DNA of 64,000 nt from Prostheceraeus crozeri (lineage: Eukaryota; Platyhelminthes; Polycladida; Euryleptidae): contig CAJQUW010015369.1 of NCBI GenBank assembly GCA_907163375.1, forward strand, positions 62,001 through 126,000, written 5' to 3'. The notes beneath the pieces are model-generated. The model worked only from the letters and a program-made list of their open reading frames with translations, was not told where the DNA came from and searched no databases. Below are positions 63,001 through 64,000 of this stretch, in pieces. The position numbers were made by a program, and so were the translations under genes. Numbering within the stretch: the first letter of the stretch is position 1; each line of letters opens with the position of its first letter.

Positions 63001-63860
63001 TAGAAGATCGATACCATAGATGGAAAGATAGATAATGCACGGACAATACACAAGGCAAATGCTGGAAATAATATCTAGGCAGGCTTGTTACGGTTGGTTG
63101 AAATCAGTCAATTTGAAAATTACCACAGAAGCGTTACTAACGGCAGCTCAAGACCAAGCCATCAATGCGGAAGCACATGCAACATACATCCTGAAAACCA
63201 GCAATGATGCAAAGTGCAGAATGTGTAAGTCAGCAGATGAGACAGTGTCCCATGTACTCACAGGATGCTCAAAACTGGCATCAAAAGAGTACCTCAATCG
63301 CCACAATGAAGTAGCCAGAATGATACATAGAGACATCTGTCTACAGTATGACGTCAGCGTATCGACAGAGCCATGGAAACACATGCCGATACCAGTAGTT
63401 GAAACAGACATGGTGAAGATCTTATGGGACTTCGAAATAAGAACCGACAAGAACATTTCAGCAAGGAGGCCCGATATAGTGATAGTGGACAAAGAAGAGA
63501 AGATGGGATACATAATCGATATCGTCGTCCACGAGGATAGAAACATATGCAATAAAGAACGAGAGAAAATAGCAAAGTACCAAGACCTGAAAATAGAAGT
63601 ACAGAAGCTGTGGAAGATTAAAGCAAAAGTGATACCAGTAGTAGTTGGATCCTTGGGAGCCCACACTGACAACCTAAAGAAGTACCTCAAAGAGATTATT
63701 CTCGGTCGACACCAAGTACCTCAATTACTTAAGGCTGCCCTGCTCGGTAGTGCCTACATCCTCAGACGCACTCTGGATCTCCCTGAGTCCTGGTAGGATT
63801 CCGAGGTCCTGAGTTACAACCGACCATTGTGTGGTTGTGATCCAAAAAAAAGCAAAATAA
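60050..63860 (+). mobile_element. RLE-type LINE (R2/R4-like), nearly full-length but disrupted
   Basis: The first open part (60523-62310) has a basic N-terminal region (HRRKWTHADNDTVIECYYMS). RT motifs follow: NRKAAGPDKIQVFWIKEL, GTKEQLAIDRTI, MASIDYRKAFDSIPHSWI and KRGIFQGDSLSPLLFCLAMN. The catalytic motif reads HLL, a stop, then MDDLKLY, so the Tyr of YMDD is lost. Between DKPPTPDK and EQKGC a low-complexity Lys/Asn stretch replaces normal RT sequence. Frame changes lie near 62455, 62765 and 63010. The last part (63035-63796) has a CCHC knuckle (CRMCKSADETVSHVLTGC) and a restriction-like endonuclease (RRPDIVIVDKEEKMGYIIDI, KYQDLKIEVQKLW). The 3' UTR ends near 63860 in an A-rich tract. The 5' limit is a guess. 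Confidence 0.85.
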
Positions 63861-63907
63861 ATTTTCAGATATTGTTCATGAATTAGCTGTCGGAAATACC
63901 TGTTTCA

Positions 63908-64000
63908 TGGTCTCCGTGAAAGTGTTATCAAGTGCTTGATCTTTTTCTATGTAAAGGTCGAGCCAGGAAAGCGTCATTGAAAGTGAACAGGAAGGGCAAT
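63908..64000 (+). repeat. SINE family A, copy 4 (cut by window end)
   Basis: TATCAAGTGCTTGATCTTTT, AAAGGTCGAGCCAGGAAAG and CATTGAAAGTGAACAGGAAG then GGCAAT align with the first 95 bp of copy 3. It lies about 50 bp past the RLE-type LINE. Confidence 0.65.

Larger units (their letters stand above)
14076..64000 (+). other. DENND4: DENND4/Crag-family gene, 5' half (gene extent in window)
   Basis: Seven coding exons with matching splice phases encode 446 residues collinear with the N-terminal part of DENND4A/B/C and Drosophila Crag. Family members are DENN-domain guanine-nucleotide exchange factors for Rab GTPases (Rab10 for DENND4; Rab10 and Rab11 for Crag) acting in post-Golgi and basolateral traffic. 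Order of domains: a short N-terminal leader with the family-like IAEYFLVVGL, MABP (about residues 48-200), uDENN (about 200-365), and the beginning of cDENN. Full family proteins are well over 1,000 residues, so most of the gene lies past 64000. Introns are 3.4 kb, 72 bp, 19.3 kb, 18.7 kb, 608 bp and 101 bp, then more than 6.3 kb. An acceptor at 14071-14075 implies an untranslated exon upstream. Confidence 0.9.

Noticed and set aside
1-64000. CRISPR array, prokaryotic operon or toxin cluster
   Set aside because: Spliced host exons, eukaryotic transposons and the absence of regularly spaced repeats rule these out.

Overview
The window looks like nuclear DNA of an invertebrate animal. It is AT-rich, has GT-AG introns, and is packed with decayed transposable elements of metazoan families (BEL/Pao-like LTR element, Penelope-like elements, CR1/L2-like, RTE-like and RLE-type LINEs, Tc1/mariner, DD41D, hAT, tRNA-derived SINEs, palindromic MITEs). 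No bacterial operon, rRNA gene or CRISPR array is visible. A protostome is likely, but I cannot name the species or phylum from sequence alone.

One host gene can be supported: the 5' half of a DENND4-family gene (vertebrate DENND4A/B/C, Drosophila Crag) on the + strand. Its start codon is at 14110, in an exon that opens at a splice acceptor at 14075, so an untranslated exon should lie upstream. Seven coding exons (14110-14287, 17659-18053, 18126-18365, 37683-37936, 56668-56734, 57343-57401, 57503-57647) join with consistent phases into 446 codons. They cover the MABP domain, uDENN and the beginning of cDENN. The rest of the gene lies beyond the right edge. Two introns are about 19 kb each, while others are 72 and 101 bp; the long ones are filled with transposons.

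Layout: 1-2157, LTR retrotransposon fossil (- strand). 4767-6942, a spaced inverted repeat. 7310-8540, Tc1 remnant (-). 11.4-12.8 kb, Tc1/mariner remnants. 12943-13905, two head-to-head Penelope-like 3' ends, each with a hammerhead-ribozyme motif. 14.1-18.4 kb, DENND4 exons 1-3 and a palindromic MITE. 19.7-22.9 kb, a SINE split by a hAT-type element with 8-bp target duplication, which itself encloses a Penelope-like reverse transcriptase remnant. 23209-24972, a DD41D Tc1/mariner element with long TIRs. 29335-32357, a 3-kb palindrome with 1.08-kb arms and a hAT coding scrap in the spacer. 32.8-33.4 kb, LINE. 34.9-37.1 kb, LINE interrupted by a second hAT-type element. 37.7 kb, exon 4. 38-55 kb, LINE, Tc1-like, mariner, MITE, SINE and RTE pieces. 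56.7-57.6 kb, exons 5-7. 57.7-58.9 kb, LINE with a long open 3' half. 60-63.9 kb, an RLE-type LINE. 63.9 kb to the end, another SINE copy.

The most unusual structures are the Penelope-associated hammerhead pair, the two hAT-type elements whose ends are arrays of short motifs (GGAATT and GGAGC), and the run of palindromic elements of different sizes. None looks like a new multi-gene system. All calls were made by eye, without database searches.
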